Below are positions 1 through 8,953 of a stretch of 64,000 bases of DNA, piece by piece. The DNA is taken from assembly GCA_964422185.1 (NCBI GenBank), contig CAYRAG010000002.1:17945-81944 (forward strand), written 5' to 3'. Below the pieces are notes generated by a model, which was not told where the DNA came from, searched no databases, and saw nothing but the letters and a program-made list of their open reading frames with translations. The first letter of the stretch is position 1, and every line of letters begins with the position of its first letter. This stretch comes from CALXCT01 sp964422185. Its GTDB lineage: Bacteria > Bacillota > Clostridia > Oscillospirales > Oscillospiraceae. Position numbers and translations under genes: made by a program.

Positions 1-1977
1 ATAGCCCCAGGAGTTGGGCGCCTTGCCGGAGCGGCTGCCCACCAGGCCGGCGATGCTGAAGCTGTAGAGCGTGCTGTCGTCAGACCAGTTGGAGCTGGCG
101 GCGAAGTCGAACTCCACACCGTAGATGTCGCAGGTCTCCGGAGAGTGGGTGTGGCGCTGATCGCACCGGTAGAGCCAGGTCACGCTGCCGGGATCCACCA
201 CCATGTCCCGGTTCGTGTCGAAATTCACCCGGCCGTCCAGATGGTGAACTTTCGTGTTGCCGTTCCGATCCTGCTGATAGCACTGGTACTGGATCTCCAC
301 CTGCTGCTGGGAGGCCTGGGCGATTTGGTTCCCGTCCACGCTCCTGCCCTCGATGTTGCTGCCGTTGGGCAGGGGGTGGCGGAGCACATCGTCAAACTCC
401 ACATGGACGCGGTAGGTCTGGCTGATGTCAATCTGCGTGTTGGAGGCGGGGTACTGCCGGCTGACATAGGGGGGCGCCTCGTAGTCCGAGTTGGGGTTGT
501 AGAGCAGATCGGACCTGGCGATGATGTCCGAGCCGTCGCCGTGGTAGAAGCCGGCCTCGCCCCGGGTGCTGGAGATGGCGGCGGACCAGTTGCCGAAGTA
601 GCTGTCCGGGGCGCGGGTTGTGATGGCGAACTCCGCGTACTCGCAGGTGGCGGTGCTCATCTGCACGGCGTAGGAGGAGTCGGTGAAGTAGGGGTTCCCT
701 TCGGTGGCCAGCAGGCCGGCCTCCACATAGTACCAGTCGTCCATGGCGTGGATGGTGCCGTCCGGATGGTGATCCTGCATCTTCACCAGGAAGTAGAACC
801 CCTGTTTCGCGGCGGCCCGCACGCCCATGTCCTTGAAGCTGGCCGTCCACTGCCCGGCGGTGACGCCCTCCACGGTGGTGCCGCGGAACGCCACCTCCAG
901 GCCCTCGGCGTTCTGGAACGCCCGCTCGCCGTCATAGGAGCGCTGGGAGATCTGGGGGTAGTCAAAAGTCATGGAGCCGGTGGAGACGGAGCCGGAGGGC
1001 ACCCAGTTGGCGCCGATGACATCCTGGCCCACCAGCAGGTAGGTGTCCATTTCACCCCCGTCCAGCCCGTAGGAGGAGCTGGTGATGATGCCGCCCTGGG
1101 CGTTCAGACGGACGGGGTCGTCCCAGGTGGCGTCCACCGCGTACCAGGCTCCGCCAATCTGCACCGCGTTCCACATGTGCATCTCGGCGGCGTCCCCGGA
1201 GGTCTGCAGGCCGTGGATCAGCACACAGGGGATGCCCAGGCGGGTGAGAATGACCTGCATGGCGCGCGCGTAGGCCTCGCACACGCCCTCGTGGGTGACC
1301 AGGGCGTACAGCGTGCGGACATACCCCTCGTTGCCCGGCATGCACTCCGTCTCATAGCGGTAGCTGATGGTCCGGATGATCTCGTCGTGGACATACTGGA
1401 CAGTCCGGGCCGCGGCGTCCGCGGAGGTCAGGCCGCCGCCGGCCGCCCGCTCCGCGCCCTCCACGATGCCGTCAATGACCTGCTCCACGGCGGCGGTCTT
1501 GATCAGGGCGTCCGCCTCGCCGGAGACACCGGACACATAGTAGTCGTCCCCGCGCCCGGGCCCCAGATAGGCGTGGTACTGCCCGAGGCTGTCCTGGGCC
1601 ACGCGGAAAGTCAGGTACGAGGAGTCCAGGTACCAGATCTCGGAGTGATCCAGGTCGAACGCGTCCTTGGCGGCCGCGAACGCGTTGAACAGGGAGCGGT
1701 CGCCGTCCAGATACGCTTTCACGCCGGCCTGGCTGACGACGCCGCGCTCCACCAGGTCGTAGCTGCTCCGGCCGTCGTCCATCAGACCGCGCTGAGCCAT
1801 GTCCCACATGGCGTTGTAGATGGCCTTCCCGGTGGCGTTCAGCTGGTCGTAGAAGTAGTGCGCACCCGCGTTGGCCGACTGGGTGGACGGCGCCGCCGGG
1901 GCGGCGGACGCGGAGGTCACTGTCAGGGAGACGATCATGGCCAGGGTCAGGAGGATGCTGAGAATTCTTCGTTTCAA
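1..1977 (-). CDS. Secreted transglutaminase-like protein (3' end beyond window)
   Basis: The frame runs without a stop from a TTG at 1977 to the window edge (about 659 codons visible). The TTG is preceded by AAAGGAG ten bases upstream. Residues 1-30 form a Sec signal peptide: basic start, hydrophobic core, cleavage near SASA-AP. A transglutaminase-like core follows: Cys in GVCEAYA (about residue 233), His in HMWN (about 267) and Asp in DATWDD (about 282), the order of the Cys-His-Asp triad. The remainder, beyond about residue 300, is a long extracellular region I do not recognise, with many Tyr and Asp. Bacterial relatives act on surface proteins or as cysteine proteases; the substrate cannot be told. 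It lies 91 bases downstream of the M23 peptidase gene and is probably cotranscribed, giving a cell-envelope pair. No minus-strand gene is seen between them. Confidence 0.85.
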   Translation of the reverse strand, partial: MKRRILSILLTLAMIVSLTVTSASAAPAAPSTQSANAGAHYFYDQLNATGKAIYNAMWDMAQRGLMDDGRSSYDLVERGVVSQAGVKAYLDGDRSLFNAFAAAKDAFDLDHSEIWYLDSSYLTFRVAQDSLGQYHAYLGPGRGDDYYVSGVSGEADALIKTAAVEQVIDGIVEGAERAAGGGLTSADAAARTVQYVHDEIIRTISYRYETECMPGNEGYVRTLYALVTHEGVCEAYARAMQVILTRLGIPCVLIHGLQTSGDAAEMHMWNAVQIGGAWYAVDATWDDPVRLNAQGGIITSSSYGLDGGEMDTYLLVGQDVIGANWVPSGSVSTGSMTFDYPQISQRSYDGERAFQNAEGLEVAFRGTTVEGVTAGQWTASFKDMGVRAAAKQGFYFLVKMQDHHPDGTIHAMDDWYYVEAGLLATEGNPYFTDSSYAVQMSTATCEYAEFAITTRAPDSYFGNWSAAISSTRGEAGFYHGDGSDIIARSDLLYNPNSDYEAPPYVSRQYPASNTQIDISQTYRVHVEFDDVLRHPLPNGSNIEGRSVDGNQIAQASQQQVEIQYQCYQQDRNGNTKVHHLDGRVNFDTNRDMVVDPGSVTWLYRCDQRHTHSPETCDIYGVEFDFAASSNWSDDSTLYSFSIAGLVGSRSGKAPNSWGY

Positions 1978-2068
1978 GACTGCTCCACTCCTTTGTATGT
2001 GTTGTCCGGTGCGAAACGGGGACGCGGCAGGCTTCCGCGGGATCGCGGGAGGAGCTCCCGGAGCGCGC

Positions 2069-3703
2069 TCACGGAAGATACGGTCTCGGATTGACGGCAG
2101 TGCCGTTGATGCGGATTTCAAAGTGGCAGTGGACGCCGGTGGCCCGGCCGGTGGAGCCCGCCCTGGCGATGGGCTGGCCCTTGTACACCGCGGTGCCCGC
2201 CGAGACCAGCAGGGAGGAGTTGTGGGCGTAGTAGGTCTCCACCCCGCCGCCGTGGCTGATAATGACCACATTGCCGTAGCCGCTCTTCCACCCGGCGTAA
2301 GTCACCGTGCCGCCGTCCGCCGCCACGATGGTGGCGCCGTAGGAGGCGGCGATGTCGATGCCGGAGTGGAACCGGCGCCCGCCGAAGATACTGCGGTACC
2401 CGAACGAGGAGTTGATCCGCCCGGAGATGGGCCACCGGTAGGTGCCCGTGGGCATGGTCTTCGGCCGCTCTTTCGTGCCCACCGCCTGTACGGTCACGGT
2501 GGGCTCGCGCAGCGTCTCCGTGATCAGGACGGTGCGCCCGGTCTCCTCCCCGTCCACATAGTGGACGCTGGCGGTGACCTGGCTCTCGCCCTCCGTGCCC
2601 TGCTCCAGCACCCGGGTGATCCCCTGGTACATGCTGTCGTCCTCCCGGTTCTCCACAGGACACGGGATGGGCTCGGTGTAGGTGATCTGATCGTCTGTCC
2701 ACACGGACAGGAACGGGATGGCCTTCTTCACCACCAGTTCATCCCCGGGCATGAGGCGGTCCAGACTCGCCTGGGGATTCAGGTCCATGAGCTGGGACAG
2801 CTTCATGTTGTGGTGCTTGGAGATCCCCGCATAGGTATCCCCCCGCACCACGGTATAGATGGACTCCCCCTCGCTGTCCGAGTTGAGCACTTCCCGGATC
2901 TGGTTGAGATCCTGGTTGACATTGGAGGGGATATACTCGTAGGAGATTTTTACCTCCTGGACAAAGCCGGATTTGAGGGTGGCATCTGTGACATAAGGCG
3001 CTTTCACCTCGTCCAGCAGCGCCTCCAGGTCGCTCAGCTGCGCGGCGGCGCCCACCACATTGCCGTCCACATGGAGCAGGTAGCGCATCATCACCTCGCC
3101 GATCTGATCCATGAGAAACACTTTCATCGACTGGTGATCCGTAAAGCCGCCGCGATCCGTCAGCGCCCGGGTGTAGCCGATATCCAGATCGAGCTGGTAG
3201 TCCTCGTCCAGAATCTCGCTGGCGGTTTCCTCCACCTCGTCCATCAGCGACTGGAACTCCTCCTGGGAGCGGACCACGCCGACGACCTCGCCGTTGGCCG
3301 TGACCAGATAGCCCGGGGTGTAGGTGACGGACACCACCAGAGGGACGCAGACCACCAGGGAGATCAGCAGAAACACCAGCGCGCCGGACAGAGCGTACTG
3401 CTCCCGCAGGATCCGCAGCGCGGACTGGTGCCGCTTCACCCGCCGGGTGAGGGATTCCCGCTGCCTGCGCAGAAGCTCCCGGCGCCGGCTGTAGGTCAGG
3501 CGGTTGACCGCGGAACGCCGCACCCAGCGGTGAAACTGGACGCGCTTCTCCCCGGTCCACGCCCGGAAATCCTCTCTCAGCCGGCCGGGGATCTCCGCCA
3601 CGCTGTGCCAGAGCCGGCCGGCCCGCTCCGCCGCGGCCGCCGCCGCGGCTTTCAGCGGCGCCAGAGCCGCCCTGACGCGGCGCCTTATCCTTCTCAGGTT
3701 CAA
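2069..3703 (-). CDS. Membrane-anchored M23 peptidase with LysM and G5-like domains
   Basis: A 544-residue cell-wall hydrolase. The chosen start is TTG at 3703, preceded by GGGGGAGGTG; the open frame reaches 4072, but that extension is Arg/Pro/Gly-rich and lacks a ribosome site. Order of parts: basic cytoplasmic N-terminus (about 1-110), one membrane span (about 115-135, ALVFLLISLVV), a linker region, a LysM repeat with YTVVRGDTYAGIS (about 270-315), a G5-like segment, then an M23 domain. Zinc ligands are visible as HSGID (His446, Asp450) and HCHFE (His525, His527), so the enzyme should be an active endopeptidase cutting peptide cross-links of murein. The LysM part should bind peptidoglycan. 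It is followed by the transglutaminase-like gene and driven by the promoter at 4055-4083 through a 345-base leader. Confidence 0.9.
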   Translation of the reverse strand: MNLRRIRRRVRAALAPLKAAAAAAAERAGRLWHSVAEIPGRLREDFRAWTGEKRVQFHRWVRRSAVNRLTYSRRRELLRRQRESLTRRVKRHQSALRILREQYALSGALVFLLISLVVCVPLVVSVTYTPGYLVTANGEVVGVVRSQEEFQSLMDEVEETASEILDEDYQLDLDIGYTRALTDRGGFTDHQSMKVFLMDQIGEVMMRYLLHVDGNVVGAAAQLSDLEALLDEVKAPYVTDATLKSGFVQEVKISYEYIPSNVNQDLNQIREVLNSDSEGESIYTVVRGDTYAGISKHHNMKLSQLMDLNPQASLDRLMPGDELVVKKAIPFLSVWTDDQITYTEPIPCPVENREDDSMYQGITRVLEQGTEGESQVTASVHYVDGEETGRTVLITETLREPTVTVQAVGTKERPKTMPTGTYRWPISGRINSSFGYRSIFGGRRFHSGIDIAASYGATIVAADGGTVTYAGWKSGYGNVVIISHGGGVETYYAHNSSLLVSAGTAVYKGQPIARAGSTGRATGVHCHFEIRINGTAVNPRPYLP

Positions 3704-4048
3704 TCTCCACACACCTCCCCCGGCGTCTGCCGAGGATTTCACAGTGCTTTCCGCGGCTGTTTTTGCTTGTTTGTTCCGAAAGGTCTCAACCAGTACGCGC
3801 GGAAAGAGTGTGCCGGCCCCGCCGCCGCGGGGGAAACCGGTTTTCAGTGTGCGCGAACAGGGCGCGGAGCCGCCGGCTCCGCCTCTGTCATCATCCGGCC
3901 AGACAGGCCTTCCGCGTCTCCGGGGTTCTCCGGGGCACCGCGGACAGGCCGCAGACGGCCCTCCCGCCGGGAACCGGGGTTCCCGATCCGGCGTGAAGAC
4001 CGCACGGGGTGTTCCCGCCGCACGGCGACATGGCGCCGCGGCAGGCAC
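3704..4048 (-). other. Long structured 5' leader of the M23 peptidase gene
   Basis: From the predicted transcription start near 4048 to the TTG at 3703 there is about 345 nt with no convincing gene. Read on the minus strand it holds perfect hairpins, for example GGGAACC/GGTTCCC (around 3977-3992) and GCGGAGCC/GGCTCCGC (around 3864-3882). I looked for the c-di-AMP (ydaO) riboswitch that often precedes cell-wall hydrolases in Firmicutes and did not find its conserved core. Function unassigned. Confidence 0.4.
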
Positions 4049-4054
4049 TTTCGT

Positions 4055-4083
4055 ATTATACACTGTGGGCAAACGCTATGCAA
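4055..4083 (-). promoter_or_regulatory. Sigma-A promoter of the M23 peptidase gene
   Basis: On the minus strand TTGCAT (4083-4078), 17 bases, TATAAT (4060-4055). The -10 box is perfect and the spacer ideal. Predicted transcription start near 4048. Confidence 0.75.
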
Positions 4084-4097
4084 CATGGGATTTTCCC

Positions 4098-4154
4098 CGG
4101 AAAACAGGAGCCGGGCGGCACGCCGGCGGCTTTCGCCGCGGGTGCACCGCCCGG
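4098..4154 (-). terminator. Hairpin after the XdhC-family gene
   Basis: Just after the stop of the XdhC-like gene, the minus strand forms an outer stem CCGGGCGG/CCGCCCGG (4154-4147 with 4118-4111) enclosing GCGGC-GAAA-GCCGC. A short TTTT-containing tail follows. A likely but not textbook intrinsic terminator, separating this operon from the M23 promoter. Confidence 0.5.
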
Positions 4155-4168
4155 GTGTCGTGATCCGG

Positions 4169-5083
4169 TCAGCCCAGATCCTCAATGAGCACTTTCATCT
4201 CTCCGCCGCAGACCATTCCCTCGTCCGCGGCCACATCATTGCTCAGATCCACCGTGACGCAGCGCTTCTCGCCGGTGCCGATGATCCTGCGGGCCTCCAG
4301 GAGCACCCCGCCCTCGCCGCAGCCGCCGCCGATGGTGCCCGCGGTGCGCAGGAACTTATCCACCATCATCATGGCGCCGGATTTCACCGGGGAGGAGCCG
4401 CTGGTCTCATAGACCGTGATCAGCGCCGCCGGGGCGTCCCCCTCCGCCAGAGCCTCCAGCAGCGGCAGGTCGATATCCTCCGCCACCAGGAGGGTGCCCC
4501 TGGCCCGGCGGCTGGTGCCCTGCCGTTTGCACGCGATCAGCTCTGCCAGAATGGAGACGGCGATCTCCTTCACCGTCAGCGCGTTGATGGACAGCCCGAT
4601 GGGGGAGTGGATCCGCTCCAGATCCGAGCGGGCATAGCCCTCCTCCTCCAGAACCCGGAACAGCCCGGCCACGCGGTGCCGGGAGCCGATCATCCCCAGA
4701 TACTTCGGGAACGGCCCTTTGAGCAGAATACGCAGGCAGTCCGCGTCATACTGGTGCCCCCGGGTGATGACCGCCACATAGTCCCGCTCATTCACCCGCA
4801 GCGCCTCCAGCGCGTTGGGGAAGGTGTCGCAGATCACATGCTCCGCCTCGGGAAAGCGGCCGGTGCTGGCAAACTCCGCCCGGTCGTCCGCCACGGTGAC
4901 GGCGAAGCCCAGATCCGCGGCGTACCGGCACAGGGGCTGGGCGATGTGGCCGCCCCCCAGCAGGATCAGCCGCTCCCGGGGCTGAAAACTGCGGATATAG
5001 TCCTCCCCGTCCGCCTGGAACTGGTAAGAGGCGGACTGTCCGTTCCGGACGGCCTCAAGGATCTCCTGAAACTGACTGCGCAC
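4169..5083 (-). CDS. XdhC/CoxI family protein, swapped domain order
   Basis: 304 residues, GTG start at 5083 with AGTGAGGT upstream. XdhC-family proteins help insert or sulfurate the molybdenum cofactor in xanthine-dehydrogenase-type hydroxylases. Here the Rossmann-type domain (LILLGGGHIAQPL at about residue 39, then DDRAEF) comes first, with GMIGSRHR near residue 130. The short CoxI-type domain (SGSSPVKSGAMM, then GTIGGGCGE) comes last, near residues 225-265. This is the reverse of the usual XdhC order. No molybdenum hydroxylase subunits are in the window, so its client is unknown. The C_GCAxxG_C_C gene ends 62 bases upstream and both probably share a transcript. Confidence 0.85.
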   Translation of the reverse strand: MRSQFQEILEAVRNGQSASYQFQADGEDYIRSFQPRERLILLGGGHIAQPLCRYAADLGFAVTVADDRAEFASTGRFPEAEHVICDTFPNALEALRVNERDYVAVITRGHQYDADCLRILLKGPFPKYLGMIGSRHRVAGLFRVLEEEGYARSDLERIHSPIGLSINALTVKEIAVSILAELIACKRQGTSRRARGTLLVAEDIDLPLLEALAEGDAPAALITVYETSGSSPVKSGAMMMVDKFLRTAGTIGGGCGEGGVLLEARRIIGTGEKRCVTVDLSNDVAADEGMVCGGEMKVLIEDLG

Positions 5084-5145
5084 GCTCAGACCTCACTTTC
5101 CCGTTTACGGCCGCCGGCGCACGAACCGTGCGCCGATCCGGTCTC

Positions 5146-5562
5146 CTAATCGCCCAGAATGTCGTCCAGAATCGCCAGGGCGTCCTCCACAAAGCCGGGG
5201 CACTCGGTCTGCATCTTGCCGGATGCCCGCACCGCGGCCACGGACTCCGGATCCGAGAAGTCGCAGTCCAGCAGTTGAGCGCACAGGCAGGTTCCGTGCT
5301 GTTTTGTGAACTCGTCCTTAAACTGCTGCGCCGCCGCAGCGGGGTCGTCCGCGCCCAGGCCGATGGCCATCAGGGCGCCGGTCACGGCGCCGCAGGTGTG
5401 GCCCATCCCCATGCCGCCGCCGAAGCACCTGGCCATCTTGTCCGTCTCATCCCCGTCGTAGCCCAGGTCTTCCGCGTAGGCGCCCAGGACGCACTGCGCA
5501 CAGTTTCTGCCGTTGAGAAACTGCATGGAGATCTCTTTTCTGTCCAGTTTTGACTTTCCCAT
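5146..5562 (-). CDS. C_GCAxxG_C_C family protein
   Basis: 138 residues; ATG at 5562 follows GGAGGGAAATTT, which is a better start than the open frame's upper end at 5631. The family signature is clear: NCAQC (about residue 20), CFGGGMGMGHTCGAVTGALM, GTCLCAQLL and a last Cys in ECPGF. The family is thought to bind a redox or metal cofactor through these cysteines and is common in anaerobes next to redox enzymes; the reaction is not known. The C-terminal residues are acidic. Placed directly upstream of the XdhC-like gene, it may serve the same metalloenzyme system. Confidence 0.88.
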   Translation of the reverse strand: MGKSKLDRKEISMQFLNGRNCAQCVLGAYAEDLGYDGDETDKMARCFGGGMGMGHTCGAVTGALMAIGLGADDPAAAAQQFKDEFTKQHGTCLCAQLLDCDFSDPESVAAVRASGKMQTECPGFVEDALAILDDILGD

Positions 5563-5660
5563 AAATTTCCCTCCACAATCTCTGTCCACCCGGGCCTCTT
5601 CCGGAACCTGACAGGGCCGCCGTTCCGGCACATTCCACAGCGCGGGGCTCTTCCGGCCCT

Positions 5661-5689
5661 ATTTTGTCACAGGTTTCCCGCTTTTGCAA
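5661..5689 (-). promoter_or_regulatory. Probable promoter of the C_GCAxxG / XdhC operon
   Basis: Minus strand TTGCAA (5689-5684), 17 bases, CAAAAT (5666-5661) with a TGTG just before the -10 box. The -10 is poor, so the call rests on spacing and position. Confidence 0.45.
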
Positions 5690-5766
5690 CCGCCATTTGC
5701 GATTTTCCCGGATTTTTGGCGGGATCCTCCCGCTTTCCGCAGGGAGGAAACGGGAAACCGTGCGTG

Positions 5767-5803
5767 AAAAAAGGGCGGGAGCCCGCGCACACAGGCCCCC
5801 GCT
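5767..5803 (-). terminator. Intrinsic terminator of lon
   Basis: Minus strand GAGCGGGGGCC / GGGCTCCCGCCC stem (one mismatch) followed at once by TTTTTT (5772-5767), 11 bases after the lon stop codon. Confidence 0.75.
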
Positions 5804-5813
5804 CTTTTGCACC

Positions 5814-8225
5814 TTAAATCATGCCGATGCCCCGCCCGTCCGCCACGGGGCCGTTCCAGACGGCCTGGGCGTCCGGCAGCTGGTAGAGCACATGCTCAAT
5901 GCGCGGCAGCGTGATCCCCAGCGCCTCCCGCAGCACATCCTCCACATTGGAGACGGGGACGATGGTGAGCTGCGCCTTGATCTCGTCGGACACATCGTCC
6001 AGATCCTGCACATTCTCCGCGGGGATCAGGACTTTCCTGATCCCGGCCCGCTGCGCGCCGTACAGTTTCTCTTTCAGCCCGCCGATGGGCGCCACCTCGC
6101 CCCGCAGGGTGACCTCGCCCGTCATGGCCAGCTGCGGATCCACCTTCTTGCCGGTGACCAGGGAGGCCAGAGCGGTAAACAGGGCGATGCCCGCGGACGG
6201 CCCGTCCTTGGGAACCGCGCCGGAGGGGACATGGATATGGAGATCTTTCTCCTTGAAGTTCACCGTGTCGAACGGCAGCCGGGACTTGAGCAGGCTCAGG
6301 GAGATCCGCGCGGACTCCTTCATGACATCCCCCAGCTGGCCGGTGAGAATCACCTCGCCGCTGCCCGGCATGTCCGTCGTCTCAATGAACAGAATCTCGC
6401 CGCCCACCGGCGTCCAGGCCAGACCCGTGACCACGCCGGGCGGATTGTCCTTCTGCGCGATCTCGTGCCGGGAGACCTTGTGGCCCAGCAGCTTCTCCAG
6501 ATCCTCCTCCCGGACGCGGAACACCTCGTCGGAGGAGGAGGTGACGATCTTCTCCGAGGTGACCCTGGCCAGCTCCGCCAGCTGCTTCTTCAGCCCGCGC
6601 ACGCCCGCCTCCCGGGTGTACTCCTCGATGATCTTCCGGAGCACCTCGTCGTCAATCTCCAGCCGCCCCTCCGGGATGCCGTTGTCCGCCAGCACTTCGG
6701 CGAAGAGGTGCTCTTTCCCGATGTGGAACTTCTCCTCCGGCGTGTACCCGGAGATCTCGATCATCTCCATGCGGTCCAGCAGCGGCGCCGGCACCCCGTC
6801 CAGGGAGTTGGCCGTCGCGATGAAGAACACATGGGACAGGTCGTACGGCAGATCCAGGTAGTGGTCGGTAAAGGTGTTGTTCTGCTCCGGATCCAGCACC
6901 TCCAGAAGGGCGCTGGCCGGATCCCCGGAGAACCCGCCCGGGGTCAGCTTGTCGATCTCGTCCAGGACAATGACGGGATTCATGGTGCCGGCGCGCTTGA
7001 TGCTCTGCAGGATCCGGCCGGGCATGGCGCCCACATAGGTCCGCCGGTGTCCACGGATCTCCGCCTCGTCCCGGATTCCGCCCAGGCTCATCCGGATGTA
7101 TTTGCGGTTGAGCGCCTCCGCGATGCTCTTGCCCAGGCTCGTCTTGCCGGTTCCGGGCGGTCCCACCAGCAGCAGCGCGGAGCCCTTGTTCTCGTCCTTG
7201 AGCTTCATCACGGCCAGGTGCTGGATGATGCGTTTCTTCACCTTTTCCAGCCCGTAGTGGCCCTCGTCCAGGATGGTTCTCGCCCGCTCCAGGTCGATGC
7301 CGCCGGAGTCCTCCGGCTTCCACGGCAGATCCAGAATGAAATCCAGGTAGTTGCGGATGACATTCTGCTCCATGCCGTCCTGGCTGGACATCTCCAGTTT
7401 CCGGACCTCCTCCAGCGCTGTCTTTTTGACCTCCTCCGGCAGATCCGCCTGCTCGACCTTTGCCCGGTAGTCGTCCTTTCCGGCCTTTCCGGCGTCCGGG
7501 TCGCTCTCGTTCAGCTCCTCCTGGATCTCACGCAGCTGCGCCCGCAGCGCCTGCTCGCGGTACATCCGGTTCGCCCGCTCCGAGAGCCGCTCGCGCATCT
7601 GGATGTTCAGCTTCACCAGCTCTTTCTGCTGGTAGAGCAGGTCGATGAACAGGATGCTCCGCTCCCGCAGGGAGTCCAGATCCAGCAGCCTGTACCGATC
7701 CTCCTGGGTCAGGCGCATAAACTGCGCCAGGAACGCCATGAGCATATTGAGGTCGGTATACACGCTGATCTTCTGGTAGAAGTAGTTGCCGCCCTGGAAG
7801 AAATCGGTGATGCCCTCCACCGCCTGCTTCATGCGGCGCAGCAGCTCATCCCGGCTGTCGTCGTCCAGGTCGTTGTTCTCCGGCAGTATCTCGTAGCCGG
7901 AGAAGAAGCGGCCGTTCACCGCCTCCATCCCCACAAGGAGGACGCGCTGGGTGACATGAACCATGAGCGTGTAGCCCTTGTCGCTCCTGGACACGCTGTT
8001 TACCGTGAACAGCACGCCCTTGGGGTAGAAATCCTCCAGGGTGAGATTGCGGCGGTTGGCCCCGCGCCGCAGGGACACAGCCAGAAAAATATTCCCGGCT
8101 GTCTGAAATTTCTGAATCTGCTGCGGCTCCGCCTCCCCCAGGCCGATGGCCACATCCGTTCCGGGCAGCAGCAGGGAATCGCTGACCGGAAGAACCTCCG
8201 TCTTATACAGTTCGATATTTTCCAT
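5814..8225 (-). CDS. lon: ATP-dependent protease Lon
   Basis: 803 residues, full length for the LonA family. ATG at 8225 follows AAGGAGG. It degrades misfolded and short-lived regulatory proteins in the cytoplasm as a hexamer. Parts: N-terminal substrate-binding domain (1-200) with a coiled-coil stretch to about 300, AAA module with Walker A GPPGTGKTSLGK (about 345) and Walker B VIVLDEIDK, and the peptidase domain with the Ser-Lys dyad: Ser677 in KDGPSAG and Lys720 in GGLKEK. Nothing essential is missing. A TetR gene ends 142 bases upstream. I found neither a CtsR- nor a CIRCE-type site in front of it. Confidence 0.97.
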   Translation of the reverse strand: MENIELYKTEVLPVSDSLLLPGTDVAIGLGEAEPQQIQKFQTAGNIFLAVSLRRGANRRNLTLEDFYPKGVLFTVNSVSRSDKGYTLMVHVTQRVLLVGMEAVNGRFFSGYEILPENNDLDDDSRDELLRRMKQAVEGITDFFQGGNYFYQKISVYTDLNMLMAFLAQFMRLTQEDRYRLLDLDSLRERSILFIDLLYQQKELVKLNIQMRERLSERANRMYREQALRAQLREIQEELNESDPDAGKAGKDDYRAKVEQADLPEEVKKTALEEVRKLEMSSQDGMEQNVIRNYLDFILDLPWKPEDSGGIDLERARTILDEGHYGLEKVKKRIIQHLAVMKLKDENKGSALLLVGPPGTGKTSLGKSIAEALNRKYIRMSLGGIRDEAEIRGHRRTYVGAMPGRILQSIKRAGTMNPVIVLDEIDKLTPGGFSGDPASALLEVLDPEQNNTFTDHYLDLPYDLSHVFFIATANSLDGVPAPLLDRMEMIEISGYTPEEKFHIGKEHLFAEVLADNGIPEGRLEIDDEVLRKIIEEYTREAGVRGLKKQLAELARVTSEKIVTSSSDEVFRVREEDLEKLLGHKVSRHEIAQKDNPPGVVTGLAWTPVGGEILFIETTDMPGSGEVILTGQLGDVMKESARISLSLLKSRLPFDTVNFKEKDLHIHVPSGAVPKDGPSAGIALFTALASLVTGKKVDPQLAMTGEVTLRGEVAPIGGLKEKLYGAQRAGIRKVLIPAENVQDLDDVSDEIKAQLTIVPVSNVEDVLREALGITLPRIEHVLYQLPDAQAVWNGPVADGRGIGMI

Positions 8226-8367
8226 TCTTACATCCTCCTTGCGCCGGGGGTAGGGAAAGCTCCGGAAAAATAAACCGTCCTCGTGTTTACCCCTTGTTTT
8301 TGTTCTGATTTTTATCCAGTTCCCTCCGGAACATCATTTCCTGATCCGCGGAGACCGCGGCGGGACA

Positions 8368-8934
8368 TCAGGGGGCCAGCAGGGCCCGCTCCACCATGTC
8401 CGCCAGCTCCCGGAGGAGATCCGCCTCGCTCTTCCTGCAGTTGATGGCCCCCGCCGTGAGCATCTTGACCGGGTTGAAGATCATGCTGAAGATATTGATG
8501 GCGTTGTAAGGCTTGAACAGCCCGTCGTCCTCCCACTGCTGAATCATGGCGATCATTTTCTCCAGACCCTGGATCTCCCCGCAGTTGTGGGTCAGGGCCG
8601 GGCAGCTGGCGTACTGCTCCACGAAGCGGAACAGCGTCTCGTGCTCCGTCATATAGGAGTAGTACCCGTAGATGAGGCTGTCGATGATCTGGCCGCCGTC
8701 GTGCAGGCCTCTCGTGGCGGTAAGCAGCGTATCCCACAGATCCTCCGCGCAGTCGAGATAGATGCTGCGCAGCATGCTCTCCTTGTTCTCGTAGTAGATG
8801 TACATGGTCGCCTGGGGAATCCCCGCGCACCGGGCAATCTTGGACATGGAGGCGTTGCTGAAGCCCTCCTCCAGGACAACCTGGATGACGGCTTCCTTGA
8901 TGCGCTGCGCTTTCTCGCCGTCTTTCCGCCTCAT
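8368..8934 (-). CDS. TetR/AcrR family transcriptional regulator
   Basis: 188 residues. ATG at 8934 lies 13 bases after the predicted transcription start, with GGGTGG as ribosome site; the open frame's extension to 8982 would include the promoter and is rejected. The N-terminal helix-turn-helix is typical: IKEAVIQVVLEEGF, then ASMSKIARCAGIPQATMYIYY and YYENKESML. The C-terminal half (ligand and dimer part) resembles no named subgroup I can identify. A palindrome lies inside its own promoter (see 8959-8976), so it probably represses itself. The next gene downstream is lon, which may or may not be in its control; no divergent target gene is adjacent. Confidence 0.88.
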   Translation of the reverse strand: MRRKDGEKAQRIKEAVIQVVLEEGFSNASMSKIARCAGIPQATMYIYYENKESMLRSIYLDCAEDLWDTLLTATRGLHDGGQIIDSLIYGYYSYMTEHETLFRFVEQYASCPALTHNCGEIQGLEKMIAMIQQWEDDGLFKPYNAINIFSMIFNPVKMLTAGAINCRKSEADLLRELADMVERALLAP

Positions 8935-8953
8935 ACGATCACCACCCGGCTCT

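Noticed and set aside
3704..4048. c-di-AMP (ydaO) riboswitch
   Set aside because: The conserved GGGGTGAA and CCGAATCCG-type segments are not present.
1871..5149. Long plus-strand open frame (1092 codons) opposite the M23 and XdhC genes
   Set aside because: Composition is Gly/Ala/Arg/His/Pro-rich without domains; the minus strand carries clear families and ribosome sites. A GC-driven shadow.
5664..8273. Plus-strand frame of 869 codons opposite lon
   Set aside because: His/Leu/Gln-rich antisense of Lon; no independent support.
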